Shown in pieces: positions 23,345-34,194 of a stretch of 64,000 bases of DNA (position 1 is its first letter; each line of letters opens with the position of its first letter). Source of the stretch: Micrasema longulum. Lineage: Eukaryota > Arthropoda > Insecta > Trichoptera > Brachycentridae. The position numbers and the translations under genes are program-made. The stretch lies in NCBI GenBank assembly GCA_022494885.1, contig JAGVSM010000977.1, positions 455,317-519,316 of the forward strand. The letters run 5' to 3'. A model generated the notes under the pieces. The model was not told the DNA's origin. It saw only the letters and a program-made list of their open reading frames with translations, and ran no database searches.

Positions 23345-23535
23345 ACGCATATTGACAACTTTTCTGCCTTTCCAGGTTTTGTTGTGCAACGGAAATTTTT
23401 TGAGAAGGTAAGATTCTTTTTCAATTTTCTCTTGAAATGCTGGATCACTAAATTTCAGGCGAGAGTCGGAAAAATAAGGAACCTTCTTATTTATGGAGTC
23501 CAACCATGGTTTAATTCGTTATTAAAACTAAAATA
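23345..23535 (-). pseudogene. Unidentified coding relic
   Basis: Minus strand open for about 58 codons (KPWLDSINKKVPYFSDSRLK ... KKFPLHNKTWKGRKVVNMRC) to a stop at about 23350. Composition is protein-like with a basic C-terminus. Not recognised; a transposon protein tail is likeliest given the LINE 3' end immediately upstream. Confidence 0.35.
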
Positions 23536-23544
23536 GTTGTATTC

Positions 23545-23860
23545 GTTATTTATTTGTTTAATTCATAATTTTACCAGGTTACATTATATTATGGTAGAAT
23601 AAACAATGTTTTCCTCACTGGGAAAACTCATGCCGAGGAATACATTTTAGAAGTTTAGTTTTCGTTTGATTTGTTTTTATTTTAAACACAGAACAGTTTT
23701 ACATATAATAGACTTTAAAACCACATTGAAGGATTCTTACAAACACTTACAAGATAAGATTGAGCTTATTATTATTAAAAAATGATATTAAGCACTATGT
23801 TACACTTCTGTATTTGCTTTCTGGAATAAAATGTGTATTAATAAAATTATTAAACATTGC
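23545..23860 (-). mobile_element. LINE 3' end with bulged stem-loop
   Basis: The minus strand carries the TTCCTC..GAGGAA stem-loop at 23611-23640 and an AAATAAATAA tail near 23545-23560. No coding part is readable upstream, so only the 3' UTR persists. Confidence 0.6.
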
Positions 23861-24046
23861 GACTCAAGCGGCGTAAAGTTGAACCTGTTTCAAAAGAAAC
23901 ACCTTTGATTATTTTTTTTTACAATTGTAACATAAATAAATAAAAATATTTGGCAAAGCTTTCTTGTCGACTTGAATAAATAAAACAAACAAGGAAGGAA
24001 ACGAAATGAAAATATTTCAGTCGATAACAATTTTTTCAATTAATAT

Positions 24047-24260
24047 TTATCGACCTTCCCAGGAATAGAACCCGGAACCTCGAGCATGGTAGGCGGGCGT
24101 GCCAACCACAAGCTAACTTATTTCCACTAGATTGGTCATATTCAGAAATTTCAGACGGACAGCTGCTATCTAGTCAAAAGCACTCGTCCAAAATTCTGGT
24201 TCTAATTCACACACATAACTGTATTCCTAACCGCCCGGACCCAGAAAATATGAAAAAAGA
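24047..24260 (-). mobile_element. tRNA-derived SINE
   Basis: On the minus strand a body (GGGTCCGGGCGGTTAGGAAT, TTTTGGACGAGTGCTTTTGA) precedes a tRNA-like part with A-box-like TTGTGGTTGGCACGC, GCCTACCATGC and GGGTTCTATTCC. Related words occur at 14575-14780, 43781-43845 and, partly, 30935-30975. Confidence 0.6.
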
Positions 24261-24424
24261 AAAAAAATAATGTGTTTCAATTCGAAAATGATAAGTTTGG
24301 TTTTTGACGTGCTACGGATATACTCGTACAAGATTTGTAATAATTTAAGTTAGGCGCATGCCTATATAAAACTATAAAAACCACACCTTTAAAACTGAGT
24401 TAATAACCTTGACATTTAACTTTC

Positions 24425-24585
24425 AACCAGCCGATGATAGGTCATTAGCCCTGTGAGTGCCTAAATTCCCATATTCCCTTCTCTAATATGCCCTTTCTTT
24501 TCCATATATTATTTTTTATTAACTCTTTGAAGGGTGGAATCCAAAAACTGTCTGCAAATATTTTAAAATAGGCTTAATATTGTCA
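24425..24585. mobile_element. Foldback MITE, right-arm copy
   Basis: CAGCCGATGATAGGTCATTA, CATATTCCCTTCTCTAA, then GGGTGGAATCCAAAAACTG and terminus-like CTTAATATTGTCACAAC. Left arm not seen. Confidence 0.55.
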
Positions 24586-24599
24586 CAACATTATTTTTT

Positions 24600-24960
24600 G
24601 GTATGTGTATTTTTGTACATACACAAATCTGGATTTCTCCCGAGGGGGAGTAGGTATATATATTTTTTCTTAAATACATAAAATAAAGTAATATGCTAAT
24701 TAAAAATACTTAACTTCAATATCAATACATAGATGGTGCTCCAACACGCTAGTGAATGCTTTCTCATTTAACAAGATATATACAATAATCAAAAATGGTA
24801 CCAGTGTCGATATTCGCTAATAAGCGGAATGGGGAATGTTGTAAAAAACGTAAAGTGGCCACTCAACCCAGCCAATGACAGGTCATAAACCCTGTAAACG
24901 CTCGAATATCGATAATCCTGAATTTGAAAAAAAATCTACCTCATCTCTGTAGGAATATTG
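24600..24960. mobile_element. Foldback MITE, divergent subfamily
   Basis: Left-end-like CTGGATTTCTCCCGAGGGGG at about 24630; the core AAAGTGGCCACTCAACCCAG and CCAATGACAGGTCATAAACC at 24849-24893; then a right arm with CTCGAATATCGATAATCCTG that differs from the main family but matches 60862-60990 in reverse. So two subfamilies share the core and differ in the arms. Confidence 0.55.
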
Positions 24961-26925
24961 ATAAAAAAAAAATAAAAAAAAAAAATATTGTCACTTTGCA
25001 CAATGTTGAAAGCACATCGTCCCGTTTTTTTCAGTTCTTCCATCAGTTTTTTTTAAAAGTAAAAGAGCTGAGACCTGATACAAATACATCAATTCTGATA
25101 ACTCTAATAGAACTATATGAAATTTATTAGTAATACGTATTTTATGATTTAATGATTGTCTGTAGGCATTTGATTACAATAAAAAAGAATATTTTTAAAA
25201 GAAAAACGTCTTGCACAGTTTTTTATTTATAAAATTGGGCATTTTATTAGAGCGTTAAGTTTCTTTTATTAAATATATCAAGAAATAGCTAGATTCGAAG
25301 TAAATGGAGCAAAAACAGTTCACTGTAGATAAAATAAATGTTGCGCACATCAAATCAAATCAACTAATAAAGCTTTTACGATCAGAAGTCCGTCAATAAA
25401 TGGTACATTATATTAATCGAAGTGCCGTTTTTGAACAGTAAATATATTTTTGCAAAGGTACAGAAAAAGGAATGCCAGGTTGAATAAAAAAAAAACAACA
25501 ACGTATTGTTTGTTCCTTTGTCTCAACGTTTTATTAACGTGATTAAACCAACTGATATAGGAAACACATATAAAACTTTATCCATTAATCAAAAATAAAT
25601 TCGCAGAAATTGATCAAGTAAACCCTAAGAAATATAGGTGAAAAATCTGAAAAAAATTCTCTTGATACATCAAAGATTTTTTTGTGCTTGAACGGGATAC
25701 AAAGAATCCGTATACTCGTATTTAGAGTTATTAAACTTCTAAGGTTCAAGTTGAAACTAATATTCATAAAATTGTATTGAAATGGGGACTTTTAGAAACA
25801 AATTTTAGTCCTTAAAAAAATACTTGCTATTTTGTAAATTGATATTTTTAGAATAATTAAATAGTTTAAATCAGTTTAAAATAAAGGCATAATAATAGTG
25901 TTTTTACTAAATTATCAATCCGTTTGAATTACGAACCTTTTAAAGGAATAATTTTGATTAAAAAATGAACTTATTTTACAAAACGGTAAAATATAATCTT
26001 TTGGTACCTACTGTAATCAATTTAAAACAGAATTTTAACAAACAACTTTAAACCGGACCTAAAAATACCAAATGTGATATCTACATAAAATTACAATATT
26101 TCTAACATATTTGAAGGGTATTTACCGATCGTTTTACCGATGAATAAGTAAAAACGAATATAAAGTTAAATGCAAAAATATTGAAATCAGTCTTATTAAC
26201 CCGTGTACAGTTGCTCCAAGCAATAAGGTAGTAATAAACATTCAAAAAGTTTAAGGAGATTTATTTTTTTTGTTAATGGTATTTTATTTGCGGTATATTT
26301 ATCACAATTTTTATTAACGTATTTGATACAGTAAATTGTTCAGAAAGATTACTATTTTGTATTAGATGGCATTTAAAAAAACACATTTTTATTTTTAGAA
26401 TAGATACTGGCTTTTAGCTTGGAACGGGACTATAGGTGTATAGTGATTTATTTTTAATGTTTTATGAAGGATGATATTATTATGTACCCATATCAAAAGT
26501 AAGGGTTGAGTATCATCCCATGAAGGTTGTTTGTCTTCGATTGAAGTTCCTACTTAAATTTACAAAAGGATTTTCAGTTGTAAACAGGAAAACTGAATGA
26601 AAGGGATTTCAAATCATCATTTAGGTTTCTATTACGTTCTAGAAACTGGTCAAATAACCAAAAAACAATCTTTTTTTCCTGTTTATAAAGACGTAACTAG
26701 TCAGACTAAAAGCTTTGAAAGAAATGGTTAGTTTCCCTTGTTTTTTAGATCCAGTGTTGGAAAAGAATATATTGTTAGTTCGGACCAATTACACGGTGAG
26801 ACGTAGCGATAAGTAATTGTTTGTTATATTTTCTCATCAAATATGTATTTTTTAATTCACTATCTTGTCATGAAGTCCTTCTGTGTTAACATTATTAATG
26901 GTTGAAAAAAGCGAGGAAACATACA
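24961..26925. other. Long featureless stretch
   Basis: About 2 kb of AT-rich sequence. Short open frames (24924-25130, 25585-25767) have no motifs. No repeat here could be matched to the rest of the window. Confidence 0.45.
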
Positions 26926-26928
26926 CTA

Positions 26929-27526
26929 GGGTGGGTCGATAATTATTTTTCCGAATTTTAAAATGAAAGAGATCTAAAAAGTTGGCCTTTCGATTACTTG
27001 GAATGCAAAAAATATTCTTTTTTTAAAAATTTTCGAAAAAGTAGATTTTTTGTGCTAAACCGGTTGTTATTTCGTATGGGTAAGAAAATCAGTCCAATTA
27101 ATTTTTATAATGTGCATTAAACGTTATTAAATAAGCATCTAAGGGCGTGAGTTGCGCTTTGTTTTGTAATAAATGGGTAGCATTGTTTTAATGAGCCATT
27201 TTTTTCATCAATATTAGCCAGGCGCTCAACGGAATCAGTTCCGCCTAGTGTAAACTTTTTTCATTTCGGTAGTTTTAAAACGTGTTCGAATTTGATATGA
27301 GATTAAGTTATATCTTTACTAACAAAAAATAATTTTATCAATGTAGATAAATTACAAAATGTTCCGACACTGATAAACTTCAAACCTCGGTTGAGGGCCA
27401 AAAGATGTATGAAATATATTTTTTAATAATGTTAACGTTCAATGTGATTCAAAACGCAACTTTTTAGACCCCTTTCACTTTGGTGTCTAAAAAAATAAAA
27501 AAACTTCATACATCATCAGCCCACTC
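26929..27526. mobile_element. Putative TA-flanked non-autonomous DNA transposon
   Basis: Left end GGGTGGGTCGAT and right end ATCAGCCCACTC agree as inverted repeats at 9 of 12 positions and are each flanked by TA. A ~600-bp element with TA duplication would fit the Tc1/mariner superfamily. No transposase is encoded. The short imperfect repeat makes this tentative. Confidence 0.4.
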
Positions 27527-27889
27527 TAACCTACACCTTTCTTTTAATCTTGATTTGAAAAAATGATATTAAACCAGAGTTCTACAAGTTTAAAAAACAG
27601 AACTGATGGCAGTTATTTTAGAAATAAAAGACAAAATATGTTTTATTGATATTATTTTCTTTTGAATTTTTATTAAGTCTTAAAATGGTACAAGCATAAT
27701 ATATAAATGTCTTTATATTTACTTAAATCCGATTATCATTAAACCATACACTTAATATTTTAAAATTATATATGTACATTTAAAAGTTTGATGTATGGAA
27801 AAACACCAAAGCGGTGTTTACAAATAAACCCTTTGGCAAAAATAATAAGTAACTAATAAAATTGGGGTTAAACTAAGGGTACCGACAAT
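27527..27889. other. No recognisable feature
   Basis: AT-rich, no frame or matched repeat. Confidence 0.4.
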
Positions 27890-28345
27890 GATAAGAATTA
27901 TACACGTGCGTTCTGGTAAATTTTGAAAGCTTAAGCAAATTCCTTGCAACCCGCCACGGGTAAATACTTGGGTTTTGGCACTTATTAACAGAGGTCAATA
28001 AAACACGCTCCGTACGACGAAGTAAATCCCGAAATTCTTTCAAGGGACCGGACTTAATCCTACCCCATCATAAAAGGTAAAACTCCCGTCTCCGGAACGT
28101 GAGAAACTAAGCCCGGATTATCTGCGTACAGAAAAATGCATAGGGTACTAATGCGGTCGACATATATTCCGGTCGTTTCTATATGATGGCAAGATGATCC
28201 TTCCAACGCTTCGGTTCGGTCTAGGGACTAGCGTAAATAAAATGCATCTACTCGTACCACTTCCATAAATTAATTACTGCTCTTCCGGTATCGGGAATCG
28301 AACCCGTATCTCATCTCGTAAGTGACAAAACGGGCCGACCACTAG
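27890..28345 (-). mobile_element. SINE-like unit with GC-rich body
   Basis: On the minus strand a tRNA-like head (28282-28340: TAGTGGTCGGCCCG, then GGGTTCGATTCCCG) is followed by ~390 bp of unusually balanced base composition with words such as GGGGTAGGATTAAGTCCGG and GAATTTCGGGATTTACTTCG. No open frame on either strand. The long non-repetitive body is unlike the other SINEs here. End at ~27890 chosen where composition returns to AT-rich. Confidence 0.45.
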
Positions 28346-28880
28346 TAGTTATTATTTATATAATATCGTAAATACAAAATTTATAAATTTAAATATAATT
28401 ATCAATTAGTTCCTAGTTCATTGTTAACAAAAATACTTCTCAATTCTTCCTATGTTAAATATTTTTTCTGCCTTACATAACATTCAGTTCAGTGACATTG
28501 CTCTGTTTTATCTGATATTATGATTCCATTTATGTTGACGTCAATTAATTATATTTTATCGAAATTCTGTATTTTACTGTTTAAAATGTGTATACACAAA
28601 TAAAATAATATTGTTAATATTATTGTCAATATAATTCTTAGAACTCACAATTATTATTTAGTTAACATCGATGTTATTTTTATAAATATTTTTCAAGCTT
28701 GTTTGTTATATAATTAATTTGTTCAAATCATAAAAATATTAAAATAAAATTGTAATTAAGTACTTAGGATATTGTAAGTTATAATACCATGTCTTGATTA
28801 TTTTAATGTTGTTAGTAGTAAAATTATAAAGTTAAGATTATAGATTAAGAAGATGATATAGAGTTTTAATATTATATAAT
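28346..28880. other. No recognisable feature
   Basis: Strongly AT-rich spacer between two GC-rich units. Confidence 0.45.
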
Positions 28881-28899
28881 TGAAATTAAACTTAGTAGA

Positions 28900-29600
28900 A
28901 TTATGAAATCTCGTCCTGGAACCGACAACACTGCTGAAATATGGGCGTCACCTTTACCAATAGGGTGGTACCTACCCTGGATCTTACATCCCTTATTGGC
29001 AGATCCAGACGAGCGCCACGCTGAAAGGCGTGGCCATAAAAACATATATAATCTGTACACGCCGCCGAAGGAGACACTTGGCATCAAGCACTCAGCCGTT
29101 CGGCTTGCTCTCAGTCTCCGGACTTCCCTGGCCAGTCTGCCAGGACGAAATACGTGGCCGTCCGCCGCCACGTCTAAGTCATCTCGCCTACCAGCCGCGT
29201 AGGACTCAACACTGCCGCCGACGCAGTTCAGCACCCTCAAGTCAGAGGACGTGCCAACCTTAAACCTAGAGCTTCCGCCTACCAGCAGCGTAGGACTCAA
29301 CACTGCCACCGACGCAGTTCAGCATCCTCAAGTCAGAGGACGTGCCAATCAAGCCAGCAGCGCTCGCCTACCACCAGCGTCGGCCTCACCACTGCCACTT
29401 TCGCAGCCTAGCACCCCCGCCGTGCTAACCCTCAAGTCAGAAGACGCCACGTTTCCTCGAGAAGCCATCCAACCCCCCAGATCTCCGTCCGGATCTCAGC
29501 AGCCTCCAGATTGTGCAACACCCACTCTCCGCTGGTGCCCTAGCTGTTCGAGAACCCAAAGGGTCATTCACTACGTCTTCATCTCCGGGTAAATTTAAGC
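28900..29600 (+). repeat. GC-rich island with promoter-like start and ~90-bp tandem repeats
   Basis: The sharpest composition change in the window. Near the left is a hairpin (GCCACGC / GCGTGGC, 29015-29034), then a TATA-like ACATATATAATC (29042-29053), then a GC-rich part. Three tandem units begin at 29185, 29276 and 29365 with CGCCTACCA and share GACTCAACACTGCC, GACGCAGTTCAGCA and CTCAAGTCAGAGGACG; the third is more diverged. Open frames in several frames are overlapping shadows. It may be an LTR or leader of an LTR retroelement, or a CpG-island-like promoter; no LTR ends or primer site could be fixed. Strand is assumed from the TATA-like element. Confidence 0.5.
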
Positions 29601-29948
29601 TAATTATTAAGTTGTTATATTAAGTTTAAAGCTAATAAGTAGGTTAATTACTTTTGTGTTCAATTCGTATGTTTTTTTTAAATTATATTATACATGCAAA
29701 TGTTTAAAGTAATTATTGTCTTCATTCAATCCTTCCTCTCAACGTTATAGTATATTGCAATCACCAAATACAATGATAAATGGAAATATTATTTAATTAA
29801 ATAAACTCAACAGAAAATCCCATATTTCTATTGTGTTAAGTTATTACGAAAAAGATTGTAGAGAACAAAAAAAATCTTTAAATTTTAGGAACAAACAGAT
29901 GATTTGTTTATATGGGTTCTTGTAAATGTGGTACTTGAATCCAGGCTT
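29601..29948. other. No recognisable feature
   Basis: AT-rich downstream of the GC island; may be the AT-rich end of the same unit. An AATTAAATAAACTC near 29795 could serve as a poly(A) signal. Confidence 0.35.
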
Positions 29949-29949
29949 G

Positions 29950-30165
29950 TCAGCAGATGGGAAATAGGATATGGAAGGAAGTTATGAAAAATAAACCACA
30001 ACCCCTAGACCAACTGAGAAAAAAACTTTCTTGGATTTTTTTCTTGCAACGGGCGGGAATCGAACCCGCGACGGTAGTTTCACAGTTAGATGTCTTACCA
30101 ACTGCGCCATGGCGCTTGTCAGTGACAGGTTTCATAGTTTTTGCCACATCTTAGAGACATCTATC
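29950..30165 (-). mobile_element. tRNA-derived SINE
   Basis: Minus-strand head: GCGCAGTTGGTAAGAC (A-box region) and GTCGCGGGTTCGATTCCCGC (B box with perfect T-arm), head at 30045-30113. It matches the head at 62131-62200. The acceptor stem does not pair. The 5' flank (30118-30165) shares GGTTTCAT..TTTTGC.ACATCTT with repeat B at 60588-60625, which links the two repeats. Confidence 0.65.
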
Positions 30166-30509
30166 TTTTTTATAACATTGAATCATATATGCAAAATCAA
30201 TAATGATAAAAAATTTAAAATTATACAATAGTAATTAAATAGTAAGAACTTTTACAAAAGTAAAGCTGGGTAAAGACACAGGTTTACGAGTAAATGATGT
30301 ATTATTTTTTTAGTTGCAAATTATTTGTACCTTGCCTTTGTTATATACATATATACATGGTTTTCTCGAACAAATTTATCGTTAGGTCATATTTACTTAA
30401 CTTTAACATTTTTTACCGTAAAAAACAATAATGAAAATAAAAGCAGAATCAGAATAAACAAAATAACTCTAGAAATATTACATTAACAAATAATAAAAAA
30501 AAACAGTAG

Positions 30510-30815
30510 TAAAAGTTGGACACAAAAAACAAAAAGAGCTAGATACCACCATAGAATAACTTAGCCTGCTTGATCGTCCCTGTAATGAATCGAACAGTCT
30601 CTCTTCGTGTATCATTACAGTTCAGAAGCTCAGCTAGGTTATTAGTCGCAACAATCTGAGTGTTTACTTTGCATTTAAGCTCCCATCTCGGCCTATCGAA
30701 CATTGGACAGTATATAAGAAGATGTTCTACAGTCTGCCTAGTGATGCCATCACATGGGCAGCAACTATCGTCTCGCAACCCAAAGCGATGCATATATTCC
30801 CTCATGCAAATATCT
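30510..30815 (-). pseudogene. LINE C-terminal zinc-finger tail (R1/I-like)
   Basis: Minus reading, 88 codons to a stop at about 30541: MREYMHRFGLRDDSCCPCDG, then TVEHLLIYCPMFDRPRWEL. The CxxC...H....C pattern (PCDG..EHLLIYCP) is the C-terminal CCHC finger after the RT in R1/I-type LINEs ('CpxCg..E(T/S)xeHllfeCp'). The rest of the element is missing. Uninterrupted frame. Confidence 0.7.
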
Positions 30816-31024
30816 TCAGACTGAACTTAGTTTTCGTTTGGGCACTTATATCATTTTAAAAATGTGTTATTTACGTAATAAAAGTATATATTTTTCTGTG
30901 TTCAGGCTGATGGAGAAAACAGTTTTGTGTGTGAAATAGAATCAAAATTCTGGACGAGTGTTTTTCAGTCGATGGCTGCTTTTAAGTAAAGATCCTAAAT
31001 AGGACATCGATTAAAGATAAGTTT

Positions 31025-31180
31025 GCTTTCTTGCGTAATGGTCAATGCGTTTGCCTTCAACGTGTTGTTGGCAAATCTAATTGGGTGTTAATGAATAAAG
31101 TTATTTTATGTATCTCTCAAAAATATTATATTTAACAATGATCCAAAAAGCAAGTCTACAAATATCCAAAATGTATTTAT
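31025..31180 (+). mobile_element. Degraded tRNA-like head plus PLE-end-like sequence
   Basis: GCGTAATGGTCAATGCG resembles the A-box part of the SINE heads at 11843 and 15117; the B box is lost. Downstream AATAAAGTTATTTTATGTAT resembles the PLE terminal block at 41410. The order matches 11843-12090 (SINE head, then PLE end). Low confidence. Confidence 0.35.
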
Positions 31181-31559
31181 TATTTCTTCTTGAGTGCCAA
31201 AATAACACGAGGACGATATTTTTATTCGTATTTATTGGTATTTCTTGGATAAATAATTATCTGTTTTGCAATTATTTTGGTACACAAAGATTTATGTGTC
31301 TGGCTCTTTATGTACTTAAACCGCCCCGGGGGCTAGGGAAAATACCCTAAACGGCATTAATATTACGTACGGAAAAACGGGACAAGCCTACAAGAAACAT
31401 TTATCAATCTACAAAAGCCACCATAAGCTTGTAAAGTTCATTAAATATTGATGGTAAATCAATGATATTATAAAGGTACCTGCCTCGAAATAATGCGCGT
31501 CGCAGATACTTCTAATGTATTGTGCAAATAAATTTAATCTGGGATCAAAAATTGAAAGC
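31181..31559. other. No recognisable feature
   Basis: Mixed AT-rich sequence without supported frames. Confidence 0.35.
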
Positions 31560-31720
31560 CTCTTGTGATTTATAATGATACTTATTAAATTTTCAATCAG
31601 TTTGTTTACACTACTTAATTAATTTTAAAGGAATAAATAAAATAACTTTGTTTTATGAACCACTATTTTTTATTGTCAGAACCGACAAGTTTCGGTAACT
31701 GACTTTTTAGACTTTAACTT
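31560..31720 (-). mobile_element. PLE terminal repeat with ribozyme-like core
   Basis: Minus strand contains CCGAAACTTGTCGGTT followed ~22 bp later by AGTGGTTCATAAAACAAAGT and TATTTATTCCTTTAAAA, the block shared by the other PLE ends here (34195, 39785, 40085, 41345). GAAAC..GTC matches the 3' half of a hammerhead core; the CUGANGA half is not recognisable in this copy. Confidence 0.55.
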
Positions 31721-31809
31721 ATTATTGATCCATAACAAAATTGAACTTTTTTTAAATATTTTTTATTAAGTTTTATTCATTTTAACAAATAAGTAACATA
31801 TAAAATTGT

Positions 31810-32605
31810 ATTTTTGTTCCCGCAAAGCCGAAGCTTGTCTGCGGGTTACATTACATTTTTTTTTTTTAATTTATAAGTAAGTACATAGTTTAATAATAAT
31901 TAAAGAATAAAATTTATTTATACACTTAAGTTTCACTTGCTGTTTAATAATTTTTCGACTTTTTTTTTCAATGAAATTAGGTTTTTTTCTTCACGATTTT
32001 TAGTTGGTATTAAATTGTACAATTTTGGTACTACACTATCCATTGTTCTGTAACCATAGTAGTTTTTCTGTCGTGGTACCATCAGCTGCTGTGCCGATAC
32101 TTGTCGGGTCATGATCTGGTGGTTTATTTTGGATTTAAAATTGCAATTGAGGAAGTGATCTGTCACTATATATTGACACTGTTTGTTAATTGGCAAAACG
32201 TTAACAAAATCAAATAATATTTTATTGTTGTCTTTTGCCTCATTCTTTATTTTTACAGGTACGATAATTTTTAAAATTTGTACCTGTAAGTTCAAGACTC
32301 TATCCGTATAAGATTGAAAACTTAATCCCCATATTTTTAATCCATATTGAATAATTGGGTCAACTAGCCCCAAGTAAACTAGTCTCAGCACTGGGTATGG
32401 TATGTATGGTTTTAAATGGTACATGTTAAGTAGGCAAACTCTTAGCTTATTGCAAACTGTTTTTATCTGTTCTTCCCAATTAAAAGTGGAATCTATAATA
32501 ATACCTAAATACTTATATTTTGATACGCGTTTTATTTTTGTGCATTTGCAGTCTTGTAGATTGATATGTAAGCATTCGTGAGTGTGTGCATATATTAACA
32601 AATCT
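31810..32605 (-). pseudogene. LINE ORF2 C-terminal fragment with 3' hairpin
   Basis: One uninterrupted minus frame of about 222 codons to a stop at 31933. Motifs: KYKYLGIIIDSTFNWEEQI ('YLGxxxDxxxxW'), LVDPIIQYGLKIWG (thumb) and VVPKLYNLIP. The 3' UTR has a stem-loop at 31819-31845 (CCCGCA..AGC / GCTT..TGCGGG with a 2-nt bulge), then a 12-nt T run on the plus strand, its poly(A). It abuts PLE coding sequence at about 32605. Same LINE group as 33029-33844, 34360-38700 and 41836-43483. Its unbroken frame suggests fairly recent insertion. Confidence 0.8.
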
Positions 32606-33028
32606 TCTTTTGGTCAATTAAAAATATATTGCGAACCTACATACACTGATATAATAATTCATAATTCCTCCAACCACCCAACCTCACATAAGCATTCCAC
32701 ATTCCACTCTATGGTTCACCGTTTATTAAATATCCCAAAGTCAAAAAATATTTTTTTCATAGAACTTAACACGATCAAAACGATTGCTTTTACTAATAGG
32801 TATAACCCAAATATAGTAGTTACTATTTTAAACAAAATTTTCATAGTAATTACTAAATTCAAACAATATAGACTTAAATGACAATAAACGATGGAGGAGA
32901 TTTTTGTACGTAAACAATATAAGCAACAAAATTTCAAAATATTTGTCCAGTGACGTAAGACCGGCATTCTACACAAATAATAACATGGGAAATTTCGTAA
33001 AAAACAATAAAGATAAAACAAACAAATT
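32606..33028 (+). pseudogene. PLE reverse-transcriptase C-terminus
   Basis: Reading LKIYCEPTYTDIIIHNSSNH, then HKHSTFHSMVHRLLNIP, ELNTIKTIAFTNRYNPNIV: the conserved end of PLE RT ('IYRKPTxTDxxIxxxSxHPxxHK', 'SLxxRA', 'EL..I..IA..NGY'). After stops near 32880 it resumes VRPAFYTNNNMGNFVKNNKD, the RT-to-endonuclease linker. The C of CEP replaces the usual R/K. It breaks at 33028, where a LINE is inserted, and continues at 33845. Confidence 0.75.
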
Positions 33029-33844
33029 TAAATATAGAATTAGATAAATGTAATAGTCCTATTATAGATGTTGTAAAGACTCATAAATATTTAGGATTAA
33101 TTATTGATTCTAAATTTAGCTGGGGTGCTCATATTGATGGAATCTGCGACAGATTAAGGTACTTGGCTTAAGGTTATTTATGAAATCAAAAGCATACTCC
33201 CTTTCAAAACGTTAAGATACATATATACCTCGCTCATTGAATCCATTATATTTTACGGAGTGCGTGTCTGGGGTCTCACCTTCCAGTCTCATCTGGGTAA
33301 AATTTATGATATTCAGGTGAGACTGTTGAGGGGGATTGTACCGGATAGCATAATCCATGAGGCGAAACATATGGGCGAAGGTGTATATTTTAAATTCTGT
33401 AATGTCCTGCCGGTAAAACAACTTTGTGACTACAAATTGATTGTAGACCACTTTGTTGATCCGGAATATAAAAAAAGAGTTACCCACACTCACAGAACTA
33501 GATTTAAAACTAAGGGCTCCCTGTATGTTCCCCGAATTACAAATTACTTCGGAGAGCGAACCTTAAATTGCGTTGTTCCAAGATTGTTCAATGATCTCCC
33601 ACAAACCATCATTAACATGAAAGATCTTCAAATGAAAAAAAAAGAACCGAAGAAATATCTTCTAGATACTTAATAGTGCCTGTTTATGAATAAATTGGTA
33701 AAATATAAATAATTTAAATGTAATATAAACCTGTCATAAAAAAAATGTGTCCCACCGAAAAGTCTTTAGACTTAGTGGGTAACAAATTTTTGTATGTATT
33801 TTTTAATAATAAAATAAACGCTGCTCTGCAGCATTGAAACTGAA
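33029..33844 (+). pseudogene. LINE fragment inserted in a PLE
   Basis: Decoded: THKYLGLIIDSKFSWGAHID, then after a frameshift near 33170 GVRVWGLTFQSHLGKIYDIQ and VVPRLFNDLP, with a stop at 33671-33673. The 3' UTR has the stem-loop 33751-33779 (CCCAC/GTGGG outer, AAGTC/GACTT inner). After an A-rich stretch there is a small perfect hairpin GCTGC-TCT-GCAGC (33821-33833). Flanked by the 9-bp duplication AAACAAATT (33020-33028, 33845-33853); virtual removal of the insert plus one copy rejoins the PLE frame. Confidence 0.8.
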
Positions 33845-33970
33845 AAACAAATTAGATAAATTAGGGGTACACAAACTAACTTGCCATGATTGTAGAGCAT
33901 TTTATTTATAAAAAACATCGCGGTAATTTAAAATAAGAATAAGAGAACGCATGAGATGTCTCAATAATCC
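33845..33970 (+). pseudogene. PLE GIY-YIG endonuclease N-terminal part
   Basis: Continuation of 32606-33028 after the LINE: LDKLGVHKLTCHDCRAFYL, stop, KTSR, stop, FKIRIRERMRCLNN. GVHKL/FYL correspond to the GIY and YIG strands, and CHDC to the Cys pair that precedes YIG in PLE nucleases. The final EH is ER here. Two in-frame stops and truncation after ~40 codons: inactive. Confidence 0.7.
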
Positions 33971-34194
33971 TATAAGTATAAAGTTGTACCTACGACTAGA
34001 CTGCAAAAAGTAGTAATTCATTTCTCTTTTACTACATACTTTTCTATAACAAAGTACCTCTTGATATTTAGATTTTTTGTTAACAAAAACATATAAAGGT
34101 TTTGTCAAGCACAAGATGTTTGGAAACAGTTATTACAGAATCGTAGACTATTTACTAGACAAAACGGCTTGGCATGTTTATCAGTATCAAATTG

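Noticed and set aside
28872..29592. Up to 145-codon open frames on both strands in the GC-rich island
   Set aside because: Open frames are expected from high GC; they overlap one another, show no domain, and the tandem unit length is not frame-preserving.
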